A stretch of 64,000 nucleotides of DNA from Alteromonas abrolhosensis (GTDB lineage: Bacteria; Pseudomonadota; Gammaproteobacteria; Enterobacterales; Alteromonadaceae): NCBI RefSeq assembly GCF_001953635.1, contig NZ_MEJH01000004.1:248001-312000 (forward strand). The letters are read 5' to 3'. The notes under the pieces are model-generated. The model was not told the origin of the DNA. It saw nothing but the letters and a program-made list of their open reading frames with translations, and did no database searches. The translations under genes and the position numbers were made by a program. Within the stretch, counting starts at the first letter, position 1. Each line of letters starts with the position of its first letter. Positions 27,543-36,871 of this stretch are shown here, piece by piece.

Positions 27543-30065
27543 ATGTCGACGTCTTTTAATTTAGCTTGGCGGCTTTTCAAGCATGAGGCTAGACGTGGTG
27601 AACTGACCATAATATTGCTGGCCATTGTGCTATCTGTGGCAGCGGTGTTGTCGCTGTCTCTTTTCAGTGAGCGTTTACAAGGCGCACTAAAGTCTCGGTC
27701 TGCGGCCTTCATTGCAGCAGATGCTCAACTTCGCTCAGACGATCCTATAAACGAGGAATGGTTGGCTAGAGCCCAAGAAGAGGGCCTTGAGACGGCAAAG
27801 CAGGTGGCAACACGCTCAATGGTGTTTAAAGGCGACGAGATGTCGCTTGTTGATTTGCGAGCTGTGAATGAAGCTTATCCACTGAAAGGGACAGTCAATA
27901 TTACTGACCAGCCGTTCGGGGAAAAACGTGCTACCGCAGGGTTACCACAATCTGGCGAAGCATGGGTACAGTCTCGGCTTTTTCAAAGTTTAGGGCTTTC
28001 TATTGGCGATAATATCGAAATTGGTGATGGAACTTTTACCGTCACCCATGTGCTGGTAGATATTCCAGATGCTGGCTTCAGCGTGTTTAATACCGACCCT
28101 ATTGCGCTGATTAACTTAGATGACTTGGAAAAAACTGCGATAACCGGGCCAGGGAGTCGCGCTCGTTATGTGGGCTTTTTTGCCGGTGGTTCGGCTGACA
28201 TAGAAAACTTCAATACCTGGTTATTGCCCCAATTAAATGACGACTTACACTCGTGGCGGAGAGTCGAAGATGACGAGTCAGCGATAGGGCGTTCTGTCGC
28301 AAGTGCTGAGCGCTATTTTCTGTTAGCAAGCTTGTTAGCAATTGTATTAGCAGCAGTTTCCATTGCCGTTGCTGCTCAGCGTTATGCTCAACGTCACTTT
28401 GACCCTGTGGCAATAATGAAGACCTTGGGGGCAACAAGCAGCACCATTCGGAAAGTCTATTTGTTCCAGATTTTATTCATTACTGGACTTGGTATATTGA
28501 TTGGCCTCGTAATTGGTTTTATCGGTCAGCAAGTGGTGGTTTCACTAATAGCGGATAGGGTGGATGTTTCTCTTGATGTGTGGCATTGGCGCCCTCTTTT
28601 AATAGCCGTTGCTACAGGCGCTACGTGTGCATTGCTTTTTTCCTTATATCCGCTTTTACAGCTTTTTTCAGTTCCCCCGCTTCGCGTATTAAGAAAGGAC
28701 ATATCAGCAAATTTACGTTCCAGAAGCATTCAGTTCGTGGCTTCCGGTGGTGCAATATTCTTACTGATGTGGATGTATAGCCGAGATTTAAAAATTAGCG
28801 CAATTCTTTTCGTTTCTGGCGCTGCGCTGGTTCTTGGACTGCTTGGCGCTACATACATCTTGATTGCTGTGGGACGCAAGTTGGGCAGTGGAAGGATGGG
28901 GGCGTGGCAGTTGGCATGGGCACGTATTAAGCGACGTGCAATGGACAATAGCGTGCAGCTTATTAGCTTTTCCGTCACCATTATGCTGCTTCTAGTGGTG
29001 CTAGTAATGCGCAACGATATGGTTTCGCAATGGCGATCGCAATTGCCAGAAGGTACACCGAACTATTTCTTAATAAACATTACTCCAGACATACAACCAG
29101 AGTTGGACAGACACTTCGCTGACAACGGGGTAGATATCGAAGAGTTTTATCCTGTCATCAGAGGTCGATTTGTTTCGGTAAATGGAGAAGGGGTAAACAC
29201 CGAGGTTTCTAAAGAAGATGAGCCGAATCGAGAAGGCCGAAGAGGTTTAGGCAGAGAAGCGAACCTAACTTGGAGTAATACGCTTCAAAAAGAAAACGAG
29301 GTTATTGATGGGAACTGGCACGGCGATGAGGATAAACAATGCAGCGAAGGATGGTTCCCGGTTTCCGTTGAAGAAGGCGTTGCAGAAAGGTTGAACATTA
29401 AGATGGGCGATCGGCTTACTTTTAATGTGGGCAGCGAGATTGTCGAAACGAAAGTAACCAGTATCCGTACGGTGAATTGGCAAACCATGCAGCCCAACTT
29501 CTTCTTCGTCATTCATCCCGAGGCGATGGCTGCATTTAGCCCAACTTATATTACTAGTTTTTACCTTCCTACCGAGAGAAAGGCTGAGTTAACCAACCTA
29601 CTTAAGCCGTTTGCATCAATAACTATGTTCGACGTTGATGCTCGAATTAATCAGTTGCGAGAGATTGTGGATCAAGTGTCTGTTGCCGTTGAATTTATTT
29701 TGGTGCTGGTATTGTTAGCGGGCAGTCTGGTATTGATTGCTCAAGTACAGGCGAGCATGGATGAACGCAGACAGGAAATAGCCATACTTCGAACGCTCGG
29801 TGCAAAGGGGGCGTTAATAAGAAAAAGTGTTATTTTTGAGTTCGTTATTATCGGTGTGGTAGCAGGCTTTATGGCAGCGATGGCCAATGAGTTGAGCCTT
29901 TATTTACTCCAAACCTCCGTATTTCAAATGGAAGCAAGCTTACACCCAGAATACTGGGCAATAGCGCCAAGCGTTGGCGCTGTCGTTGTAGGCATATTAG
30001 GTGCGTTTGGATGCTGGCGTTTGCTTACACTTAATACCAGCCAGATGTTGCGGAATATGGTTTAG
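27543..30065 (+). CDS. ybbP: YbbP-type ABC transporter permease
   Basis: Large inner-membrane FtsX/MacB-type permease of 840 residues, with an N-terminal membrane helix, a periplasmic domain, then groups of membrane helices at about 255-345, 395-490 and 710-830. It starts right after the ybbA stop. The second periplasmic domain contains ELDRHF from a dispersed-word copy at 29105. The convergent inverted pairs downstream probably end transcription. Confidence 0.9.
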   Translation: MSTSFNLAWRLFKHEARRGELTIILLAIVLSVAAVLSLSLFSERLQGALKSRSAAFIAADAQLRSDDPINEEWLARAQEEGLETAKQVATRSMVFKGDEMSLVDLRAVNEAYPLKGTVNITDQPFGEKRATAGLPQSGEAWVQSRLFQSLGLSIGDNIEIGDGTFTVTHVLVDIPDAGFSVFNTDPIALINLDDLEKTAITGPGSRARYVGFFAGGSADIENFNTWLLPQLNDDLHSWRRVEDDESAIGRSVASAERYFLLASLLAIVLAAVSIAVAAQRYAQRHFDPVAIMKTLGATSSTIRKVYLFQILFITGLGILIGLVIGFIGQQVVVSLIADRVDVSLDVWHWRPLLIAVATGATCALLFSLYPLLQLFSVPPLRVLRKDISANLRSRSIQFVASGGAIFLLMWMYSRDLKISAILFVSGAALVLGLLGATYILIAVGRKLGSGRMGAWQLAWARIKRRAMDNSVQLISFSVTIMLLLVVLVMRNDMVSQWRSQLPEGTPNYFLINITPDIQPELDRHFADNGVDIEEFYPVIRGRFVSVNGEGVNTEVSKEDEPNREGRRGLGREANLTWSNTLQKENEVIDGNWHGDEDKQCSEGWFPVSVEEGVAERLNIKMGDRLTFNVGSEIVETKVTSIRTVNWQTMQPNFFFVIHPEAMAAFSPTYITSFYLPTERKAELTNLLKPFASITMFDVDARINQLREIVDQVSVAVEFILVLVLLAGSLVLIAQVQASMDERRQEIAILRTLGAKGALIRKSVIFEFVIIGVVAGFMAAMANELSLYLLQTSVFQMEASLHPEYWAIAPSVGAVVVGILGAFGCWRLLTLNTSQMLRNMV

Positions 30066-30100
30066 GTATTCTTGTGTTTAGAAGGCGCGTTAATTCAAAA

Positions 30101-30360
30101 TGGACAGACACTTGGTTAAGTGCCGTTTAAATTAAGGGCAGTGGACAGTCACTCAATTCAAATGAGTGTCTGTCCACTGTGCATTTCACAGCAAAGCTCG
30201 CTAATTACGAAAGAGTGATTTTCGCTAAGAGTTTGAGAAGTACTTTGGTTTGAGAGTGGATAGAAATTTTTGAGGTTTGTGACTAAGCAAAGTGCCTCGC
30301 GATAATGTTGTGCAATAAATGTGGACACACACTTGCTTAGCAATTCAAGTGATTGTCCAC
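30101..30360. repeat. Two hairpins built from dispersed-word pairs between ybbP and yfcH
   Basis: A single copy at 30102 is followed by a 16-base stem with one mismatch (30139-30154 with 30164-30179, loop 9) from GGACAGTCACT and AGTGTCTGTCC. A second, weaker hairpin (30321-30335 with 30346-30360, 13 of 15 paired, loop 10) is made from GGACACACACT and AGTGATTGTCC. They lie between convergent genes and probably serve as terminators. No gene in 30066-30389. Confidence 0.9.
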
Positions 30361-30389
30361 AAGGCACATAACGAATTTCAGTTATTCAA

Positions 30390-31286
30390 CTAAGCGCGAT
30401 ATATTTCTCTTAGCGCCTCGTCGATAGAAGGGAATTCAAAACTGAAGCCGGCGGTAGTAAGCTTTTGAGGAATGACTCTTTGCCCTTCAAGTATCATCGT
30501 CGACGATTCGCCCATTGCTACTTTCATAATAAAGCTTGGGACATTGAATAGGCAAGGTCGGCTAAGAGACTTTGCGAGCGCTTTAGAGAACACCTTGTTC
30601 GTGACAGGCTCCGGTGCCGTTAAGTTAAATGCACCAGAACATGCACTATTTTCGAGCAAGAATGAGACAGCACGCACCATATCTTGTAAGTGGATCCAGG
30701 CCAAATACTGACTACCACTCCCAAGTGTACCTCCGGCCCCCAATTTAAACGGCAGCGCCATTTTCCCAAGCGCGCCTCCTTTTTCGGTGAGCACTACGCC
30801 CGTACGAAGAATCACAACGCGTGTCTTAGTTTGATCTACGCTTTGAGCAATAGCCTCCCATTTAGCGCAAAGCTCATGGGTGAACTCGTTATAAGGAGAA
30901 GTTTCCTCAGTTACAAGCTTGTTTCCTTGATTGCCGTAGTAACCAATCGCAGAGCCCGATAAGAAAACAGGCGGAGGTGTATCGCAACAATTTATTTTTG
31001 AGACTAGCTCTGAAGTGATGTCCCAGCGGCTATCACAAATTATTTTCTTTTGAGTGTCTGTCCATCGCTTATCGGCGATAGGTTCACCAGCCAAATTAAT
31101 TACCGCGTCGAAATTCTCGAAATTTTCTATCGAAGAAACGCCCTCGACTATTTTGACGTTATCCCCCAATTTGCTTTTTGCCTTTACAGCGTTGCGAGAA
31201 ATCACCGTGAACTCATGTTCATGCGAATATTGCCGAATAAACTCGCTACCAATCAGGCCTGTACCGCCAGTCAAAAGAATGTTCAC
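30390..31286 (-). CDS. yfcH: YfcH/SulA-type NAD(P)-binding epimerase family protein (TIGR01777)
   Basis: SDR-extended protein of 298 residues with the Rossmann motif MNILLTGGTGLIGSEF, the family segment NLAGEPIADKRW and the catalytic-region tyrosine in SGSAIGYYG. Biochemical role is not established. It is downstream of folX on the same strand with 21 bases between, the order known from E. coli. A dispersed-word copy at 31054 encodes WTDTQ. Confidence 0.9.
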   Translation of the reverse strand: MNILLTGGTGLIGSEFIRQYSHEHEFTVISRNAVKAKSKLGDNVKIVEGVSSIENFENFDAVINLAGEPIADKRWTDTQKKIICDSRWDITSELVSKINCCDTPPPVFLSGSAIGYYGNQGNKLVTEETSPYNEFTHELCAKWEAIAQSVDQTKTRVVILRTGVVLTEKGGALGKMALPFKLGAGGTLGSGSQYLAWIHLQDMVRAVSFLLENSACSGAFNLTAPEPVTNKVFSKALAKSLSRPCLFNVPSFIMKVAMGESSTMILEGQRVIPQKLTTAGFSFEFPSIDEALREIYRA

Positions 31287-31307
31287 AATTAACTCCTTGA
31301 GGTATGC

Positions 31308-31676
31308 CTACCCCGACTTATTGCATGATAGCGTTAGGGATACTGAATCAGAGAATCTAAGGGCATGTGGCTTATCGACTTCAACCTCAGCGTAACGCAC
31401 CGAAGAGTGCTCCGCGGCAATACTTAGCACATCGGCTGTAAGTTTTTCTAGAAGAGAAAAACGGTTGTCCTCCACGAGTTTGATGATCGCCTTTGTAATC
31501 GTTTTGTAGTTAAGTGCGTCACTCATATCGTCGGTATTTGTCGCTTTTTCAGCGTCATAATCAATTTTTACGTTCACGACAACATCCTGTTTGTTCTTGA
31601 TTTCGTCTTCGTTGATACCAATGTACGTGCGTAATCTCAGGTTTTTAATTTTAATAGTGGCAAGATTAAAGTTCAT
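31308..31676 (-). CDS. folX: Dihydroneopterin triphosphate 2'-epimerase FolX
   Basis: Tunnelling-fold enzyme that epimerises dihydroneopterin (tri)phosphate to the monapterin form. [22 protein letters not shown] and RFSLLEKLT...VDKPHALRF align with FolX rather than FolB. 122 residues is standard. In some bacteria the pterin serves phenylalanine hydroxylase, but no such gene is in this window. Confidence 0.93.
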   Translation of the reverse strand: MNFNLATIKIKNLRLRTYIGINEDEIKNKQDVVVNVKIDYDAEKATNTDDMSDALNYKTITKAIIKLVEDNRFSLLEKLTADVLSIAAEHSSVRYAEVEVDKPHALRFSDSVSLTLSCNKSG

Positions 31677-31749
31677 TTAAGTCTCTTGTTTGTAGTTGTT
31701 TATAAGTCGTTGTAAAGTATTGTCGTTTCAGTCAGGAATGTAGCACAAA

Positions 31750-32790
31750 ATGTCAATGGAACTACGCTCGCCAACAGCAAAAATTCTTATCGTATTAGCA
31801 TGTCTAGTTGTAGTAATGGCCGGTATAAAAGCCGCCAGTGCGATAATGGTGCCATTCTTTCTCTCTATTTTTATAGCGATTGCGTGTAGTCCAATAATAC
31901 GCTGGACTTCGAAATTCGGCGTGCCTAAATGGCTTTCTATAACTTTTGTTATACTACTTATCGTCGTTTTTGGTTTTCTTTTAGCTGGCTTAGTAGGCCA
32001 GTCTATGACCGAGTTTAGAGAAAACTTGCCAGAGTATCGAAGCAAGCTTGACACAGAATTTGCTTGGGTTGCGTCTAAACTGGCTGAATTTAATATTCAC
32101 ATCAATCGGGAGTTGATCGCTTCTCACCTCGACCCTGCAACGGCGATGTCTGTAGCGACGAATTTTATTAGTGGAATGGGGGGCGTACTTTCAAACCTTT
32201 TCCTAATTCTTCTTACCGTTATTTTCATGCTTTTCGAAGCAGATAGTATTCCTCGCCGTCTCCATATTGCGCTCGCAGACCCTGGTATGAAGCTTAAGCA
32301 TATCGACAGATTTATTCGTTCTGTAAACAGCTACTTAGCAATAAAAACAGTGGTTAGTTTAGGGACCGGTTTGATTATTGGGGTTTGGCTGTATGTGATG
32401 GGGGTAGATCATTTCATGTTATGGGCTGTCTTGGCATTCATGCTCAACTTCATTCCAAACATCGGTTCCATAATTGCAGCAGTGCCAGCAGTATTGATAG
32501 CCTTTGTACAGCTTGGTCCTGCCTCTGCGGGCTTCGCTGCACTAGGCTTTGTGCTTGTTAATACCATCATGGGTAATATGGTGGAGCCTAAATTAATGGG
32601 CAAGGGCATGGGGTTGTCTACGCTCGTAGTATTTCTGTCTTTAATATTTTGGGGTTGGTTACTAGGTACAGTCGGGATGCTGTTGTCTGTGCCTTTAACC
32701 ATGGTAGTGAAAATCGCATTAGAGTCTCGAGAAGAGAGCAAGTGGCTTGCAGTGTTGTTGTCGAGTGAAGGCGAAAAATCTACATCCTAA
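31750..32790 (+). CDS. AI-2E/PerM family transporter (YhhT-like)
   Basis: Polytopic inner-membrane protein of 346 residues with about eight membrane helices. The late motifs LWAVLAFMLNFIPNIGSIIAA, NTIMGNMVEPKLMG and FWGWLLGTVGMLLSVPLT (quoted in pieces) are those of the YhhT branch. Family members have been linked to autoinducer, indole or sodium-proton transport; the substrate here is unknown. Starts 73 bases from folX on the other strand. Confidence 0.88.
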   Translation: MSMELRSPTAKILIVLACLVVVMAGIKAASAIMVPFFLSIFIAIACSPIIRWTSKFGVPKWLSITFVILLIVVFGFLLAGLVGQSMTEFRENLPEYRSKLDTEFAWVASKLAEFNIHINRELIASHLDPATAMSVATNFISGMGGVLSNLFLILLTVIFMLFEADSIPRRLHIALADPGMKLKHIDRFIRSVNSYLAIKTVVSLGTGLIIGVWLYVMGVDHFMLWAVLAFMLNFIPNIGSIIAAVPAVLIAFVQLGPASAGFAALGFVLVNTIMGNMVEPKLMGKGMGLSTLVVFLSLIFWGWLLGTVGMLLSVPLTMVVKIALESREESKWLAVLLSSEGEKSTS

Positions 32791-32809
32791 TTTTAGAATG
32801 AGTTAACAG

Positions 32810-33044
32810 TGGACAGACACTTGTTCGTTTTTTATTAAAGTACTGAATTGGGCGGGTCGTAGAAGTGCCTGTCCGATTCAGGTCAGGCGTTTACATAATT
32901 GGGGCAAGTGAGCGAAAAGGGACAGACACTTAAAAGCTTGTAGCGGCTCTCTAAAAACGGGCAGTCGAACATTCACATATTAAGTGTCTGTCCAGTTCTA
33001 ATATCTGGTTTCAAATAGCTTTCGAGATTTTGAGTGTGTGTCCA
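32810..33044. repeat. Dispersed-word cluster between convergent genes
   Basis: Forward copies at 32811 and 32920, reverse copies at 32864 (AGTGCCTGTCC), 32983 and 33033 (AGTGTGTGTCC). It lies between the transporter gene and the sensor kinase gene, whose 3' ends face each other, and no other terminator is visible there. Confidence 0.88.
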
Positions 33045-33053
33045 CTTCCATGA

Positions 33054-34385
33054 CTAATCATGATTGGGAAATTGAATAACAATACAAGCGCCACCGAGCG
33101 AACTATCTTCAATCAGCATTCTACCTTCATAGATAGAAACTAAGTCTGCAGCCAGCGCCATGCCTATTCCGTGCCCCTCGGTATAGGTATCGAGGCGTGT
33201 TCCTCGTTCTAATAAAATTACCTTTTTGTCGTCGGGGATACCTGGGCCGTCGTCTTCCACTTTAATTGTTAGCCAACCAGCACTCTTCGTCACTGATACG
33301 ATAATTCTATTGTTCGCTGCTTTACATGCATTGTCTAAAAGATTGCCACAAAGTTCCATGAAGTCGGTCTCGTCTCCTTTAAACTGAACCTCCTCATCCA
33401 GTTCAAATTCAATAGTAAGGGCTTTATCTTGGTAGACCTTATCCATCGCATCCGCAAGCTTGTGCAAAATGGGTAATATATCAATAGCGTGTTGCCAGCC
33501 AGATTTTCCTGCGCTCGCTCTTTTCAACTGACGTTTAATGATTCGGTCAATTTGCTGTAATGCTTCGTTTACCTCCAAAGGTAAGTCTCTATTGCCGGAC
33601 GCCACCGCCAGTGGAGTTTTCAAACTATGTGCCAAGTCTCCCAAGCTGTTTTTGTATCTAGCCCTTTGGGCAGCCTCAGTTTGAAGTAAACCATTTATAG
33701 ATTGCTTTAATGAATCAAATTCAACAGGGTAGCGAGAGTCCAACTGACGCTTATGTCCGCTTGAAGTTTGTGAAATCTCTTCAATTAACTTTCTAACAGG
33801 GAGGAGAACTAGGCTAATCCCAATAATGATAAAAATTAGGAGTGCTATACATAGCGTGAAAATCCACTGCCACGTCGTGTCCAAAAACGTATTTCGCTCT
33901 GCTTCAAAAAGAGCTTTATTATTAAATATATAAAATCGAACAGGCTCAAAGTCTCTACTTGAAGCAAATTCCGCAGTAAAGGCGTACACAAAAAACTCGG
34001 AATCTTCTTTAAAGGTAGGTGTATAGGAGTCCAAAAATAGCTCGTTACCCACTGCAACGTCTATTTCAGGAGGAGAAAATGTATATTCAAGTGCGGATGC
34101 TGATTGCCAAATAACCTCGTTTCGAAAAACGATAATACCAAGATAGCCTGAGCCCGGAAGGTTTAACTGCTCTTCGTATAAAATTTCAGGCATATAGGGC
34201 AGGTCGCCATCTAACTCGAATGCAGATAACAAGCCTAAATTCATCAACCGAAGTTCGCTCATCTTCGCTTGAGTAAGGCTATCTGTGTACGCCTCATCTA
34301 AGATTACAACGGTGAAGGGCGCAAAGAACGCCAGAAGAACAATCGCTAAAAAGATACTTCGAAGGCGAAGCGACAACTGCCTCAT
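33054..34385 (-). CDS. PhoQ-like sensor histidine kinase
   Basis: Inner-membrane sensor with helices at about 11-30 and 173-195 around a periplasmic domain of about 140 residues with acidic patches, then HAMP-like linker, phospho-acceptor His253 in GDLAHSLKTPLA, and an ATPase domain with ELCGNLLDNACKAA, DDGPGI and GHGIGMALA. HSLKTPL and CGNLLDNACKA are typical of the PhoQ branch. The start overlaps the regulator stop by 4 bases. Signal inferred only by analogy: divalent cations or envelope stress. Confidence 0.87.
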   Translation of the reverse strand: MRQLSLRLRSIFLAIVLLAFFAPFTVVILDEAYTDSLTQAKMSELRLMNLGLLSAFELDGDLPYMPEILYEEQLNLPGSGYLGIIVFRNEVIWQSASALEYTFSPPEIDVAVGNELFLDSYTPTFKEDSEFFVYAFTAEFASSRDFEPVRFYIFNNKALFEAERNTFLDTTWQWIFTLCIALLIFIIIGISLVLLPVRKLIEEISQTSSGHKRQLDSRYPVEFDSLKQSINGLLQTEAAQRARYKNSLGDLAHSLKTPLAVASGNRDLPLEVNEALQQIDRIIKRQLKRASAGKSGWQHAIDILPILHKLADAMDKVYQDKALTIEFELDEEVQFKGDETDFMELCGNLLDNACKAANNRIIVSVTKSAGWLTIKVEDDGPGIPDDKKVILLERGTRLDTYTEGHGIGMALAADLVSIYEGRMLIEDSSLGGACIVIQFPNHD

Positions 34386-35056
34386 AAACTTCTATTTATC
34401 CTATATCCTCTACCTCGAAGGGTTTCGATTGGCTTTAATTCACCTGTCGGATCCAGCTTTTTTCGCAATCTTCCCACGAACACTTCAATGACATTACTAT
34501 CTAAATCGAAATCCTGATCGTAAATGTGCTCGGTTAACTCTGTTTTAGAGATGACCTTTTGCGGGTTCAGCATCAGGTATTCCATGACTTTGTATTCGTA
34601 AGCGGTTAAATCCAAAGCCTGGCCATTCAATGATAGTTCTTCACTTACTGTATCTAGCGAGATAGGGCCGAACTGAATGGTAGGATTCGCTTGTCCTGAA
34701 GCTCGTCGAATTAACGCTTTCGTTCGAGCAAGCAATTCTTCGTTATGAAAGGGTTTAGTGAGGTAGTCGTCGGCGCCAGCGTCGAGGCCTTCTACTTTCT
34801 CTTGCCACCTATCTCTAGCAGTTAAGATAAGTATCGGGCACGAAATGTCTGCTTGGCGAGCTTTTCTTATAACCTCAAACCCGTCTAGCTTTGGCATGCC
34901 AATGTCAATTATAGCCAAGTCGTAACTATATTCTTTAATTAGAAAAAGTGCGTGTTCGCCATTGTCTGCCAAGTCTACGCTATAGCCATTTTGTTGAAGG
35001 AGCGCGTCAAGTTGAGTTAATAATCTGCTATCGTCTTCGGCTACGAGGATACGCAT
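34382..35056 (-). CDS. PhoP-like response regulator
   Basis: OmpR-family regulator of 224 residues. Acidic pocket EDD at 7-9, phospho-acceptor Asp51 in IIDIGMPKLDG, Lys in TKPFH, and a C-terminal winged helix with EYKVMEYLML and VFVGRLRKKLD. Second gene of the PepSY-regulator-kinase unit, one base after the PepSY stop. Confidence 0.9.
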   Translation of the reverse strand: MRILVAEDDSRLLTQLDALLQQNGYSVDLADNGEHALFLIKEYSYDLAIIDIGMPKLDGFEVIRKARQADISCPILILTARDRWQEKVEGLDAGADDYLTKPFHNEELLARTKALIRRASGQANPTIQFGPISLDTVSEELSLNGQALDLTAYEYKVMEYLMLNPQKVISKTELTEHIYDQDFDLDSNVIEVFVGRLRKKLDPTGELKPIETLRGRGYRINRSL

Positions 35057-35057
35057 G

Positions 35058-35327
35058 TTAATCCTTATCTTTACTTGTTTTTACCTTGCCTGAGCGTTTA
35101 TCTACGTCTACCGATACTACTCTCCCTGATTTCTTGAGCACCTTTACTCGGTAGTTTTTTGAGGTTTGTTCAACTTTTAAAACGCGGCCATTTACAGCAG
35201 TGCGTGCACGTTCCGCAGCTTCGCTTTTTGATATATCGCCGCCAGTGTCTTGAAACGCCAAAGCTGGCGCTGTGTTAGACAAAGCTAACACTAAACAAAT
35301 TACTGCAACACGAAGCGATAATGTCAT
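35058..35327 (-). CDS. Secreted PepSY-domain protein
   Basis: An 89-residue protein with a signal peptide (MTLSLRVAVICLVLALS to about residue 24) followed by one PepSY domain (KSEAAERARTAVNGRVLKVEQ) and a Lys-rich tail. It heads the two-component operon. Small PepSY proteins next to PhoPQ-like systems are common and may modulate the periplasmic sensor; the function here is inference. Confidence 0.88.
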   Translation of the reverse strand: MTLSLRVAVICLVLALSNTAPALAFQDTGGDISKSEAAERARTAVNGRVLKVEQTSKNYRVKVLKKSGRVVSVDVDKRSGKVKTSKDKD

Positions 35328-35479
35328 ACAACCTCACAATTATTATCCACTCAGTCCAAATTACTGATAAGTATAACTTGGTTAACTGAACCCATTCTGA
35401 ACTAGGTTCAGTCTACCTTGCGGATTAAAAGCTGTATATACGCCTTAAGTAAATGGGTTTTACAAAAAAGCAAATCTTG

Positions 35480-36022
35480 TGGACAGACACAGATTTGAGC
35501 ATCAAGTGGAAAGATATTGGGGTTGAAAGTAAAGGAATAAAGTACAGCTATGAAGTGCTGGAAGGGACAGACACTTAATTACTGTTAAATCTCAGGTTTA
35601 AATGAAAGTGTATGTCCACCGCTTCTTTTTAGATAACACAATTTCAAATTTATTAGAGCGCTCCAGATGCTATGGAGCATTGAGTAATCTTTACGCTTCC
35701 TTTGAAAAAGTGTCTGTCCACTTTGTTGATCTAGGGCTAAGGGAGATGAATATCTATTGTGCTGATGAGTGACTGTCCACAGTTACAGTTTAATGGTTTA
35801 CAAAGTTCAAATAGAGGTTTGAGTGTGTGTCCAAACCTGTACCTGCCTCGCATTGGGCGGAGATGCCCTCGTTTCTCAATAGTTTTTTTAGCAAGTGAGT
35901 TCGGTGACATCGATTTCTTTGGCATGGCATGTGCGAGGCATTGGCTCCGTATAAATCAACAAAGTGAAAATAAGCTGTTCAGCTCAACTACTTAACTAGA
36001 TAGTAAAGTCGGACAGACACTC
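35480..36022. repeat. Large dispersed-word cluster in a 715-base gene-free region
   Basis: Forward: GGACAGACACA at 35481, GGACAGACACT at 35565 and 36011. Reverse: AGTGTATGTCC at 35607, AGTGTCTGTCC at 35709, AGTGACTGTCC at 35768, AGTGTGTGTCC at 35822. The last three reverse copies are 59 and 54 bases apart. The region separates divergent genes (PepSY on minus, the FMN protein on plus). Short open frames at 35737-35995 lack ribosome sites and are not called. Confidence 0.9.
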
Positions 36023-36042
36023 ATTTTCAACAAGGAGAAATT

Positions 36043-36507
36043 ATGTCTAGCGATATTAAGAAAACAATGTGGAAAGCAATGTCAGATAGTCCAAAAGTAA
36101 TGGTAAGTCTGATAGGCGAGGATATGCATGCCGAGCCTATGTACGCCCAGCTTGATAAAGACGCTGATAGTGAGTTTTGGTTTTACACTAGTCGAGACAA
36201 CCGCATTGCTAAAGGTGGAAAAGCGATGGTTCACTTTGCATCCAAAGGTCATGAGGTATTTGCTTGTATCCGAGGCAACCTCACTGTTGAATCACGTAAA
36301 GAGGTGATTGATAAATACTGGTCTAATCCAGTAGAAGCATGGTTCGAGAAAGGTAAAGATGATCCTTCTTTATTAATGCTTCGCTTTGAACTTATAGATG
36401 CAGAGGTGTGGGATGCAGATCCTTCGCTAAAAGGCATGTTTAAAATGCTCACTGGTAAAACGGTAAAGCCAGAAGAGATGGGTGAACACGAGAAGGTCGA
36501 ACTTTAA
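36043..36507 (+). CDS. General stress protein 26-type FMN-binding split-barrel protein
   Basis: A 154-residue protein of the pyridoxamine-phosphate-oxidase-like fold (COG3871). Typical points are the N-terminal helix with WKAM, the central FWFYTSRDN and the GKAMVHFASKG strand, and the C-terminal Trp-containing WDADPSLKG. AAGGAG lies upstream of the ATG. Likely binds flavin; no reaction is known for the group. Confidence 0.85.
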   Translation: MSSDIKKTMWKAMSDSPKVMVSLIGEDMHAEPMYAQLDKDADSEFWFYTSRDNRIAKGGKAMVHFASKGHEVFACIRGNLTVESRKEVIDKYWSNPVEAWFEKGKDDPSLLMLRFELIDAEVWDADPSLKGMFKMLTGKTVKPEEMGEHEKVEL

Positions 36508-36572
36508 ACGCAGCATTTTGGGCCAATTTTATGGCGAAGCTTGGAGGCGTTAGGAGACTTACTCAGAGGAGC

Positions 36573-36757
36573 GAGTGTCTGTCCACAAGGGATTTTTTAT
36601 TGCGATTTTTGGCTGATTATTAAGTGACTGTCCACTATCAATAATGTGAAGCTTGGTGAACGATTACAAGTGTGTGTCCACATTATTTCGGTAAATAACT
36701 GTCTGTCCATAATTGGCTTCACACCAGACAGTAGTCTAGCAGATAAGTGTCTGTCCA
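36573..36757 (-). repeat. Array of five reverse dispersed-word copies
   Basis: AGTGTCTGTCC at 36574, AGTGACTGTCC at 36623, AGTGTGTGTCC at 36669, a diverged ACTGTCTGTCC at 36698 and AGTGTCTGTCC at 36746, all in one orientation, 29-49 bases apart. It stands between the FMN protein gene and the trp-operon terminator. No gene is seen in 36508-36871. Confidence 0.92.
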
Positions 36758-36788
36758 AAGTTAGCTTCAATATTGTTAAAACAACAAA

Positions 36789-36830
36789 AAAGCCCCTTAA
36801 AACCGGAGCTGTTCGGTCTTAAGGGGCTTT
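36789..36830. terminator. Terminator of the trp operon, bidirectional
   Basis: Stem of 17 bases (AAAGCCCCTTAA... with ...TTAAGGGGCTTT) with one mismatch and an 8-base loop. On the minus strand it is followed by a T-rich stretch (TTTTTTGTTGTTTT), so it ends the trp-yciI message. Confidence 0.92.
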
Positions 36831-36871
36831 CATTATTTATCGAAGTTTACTACACAGCGTTTAGCTAAAAG

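Noticed and set aside
35737..35995. Short open frames on both strands in the word cluster
   Set aside because: They overlap each other, lack ribosome sites and are partly composed of the words.
18765..36757. CRISPR array
   Set aside because: The repeated unit is 11-13 bases, occurs in both orientations with variable spacing and lies also in genes; no cas genes are seen.
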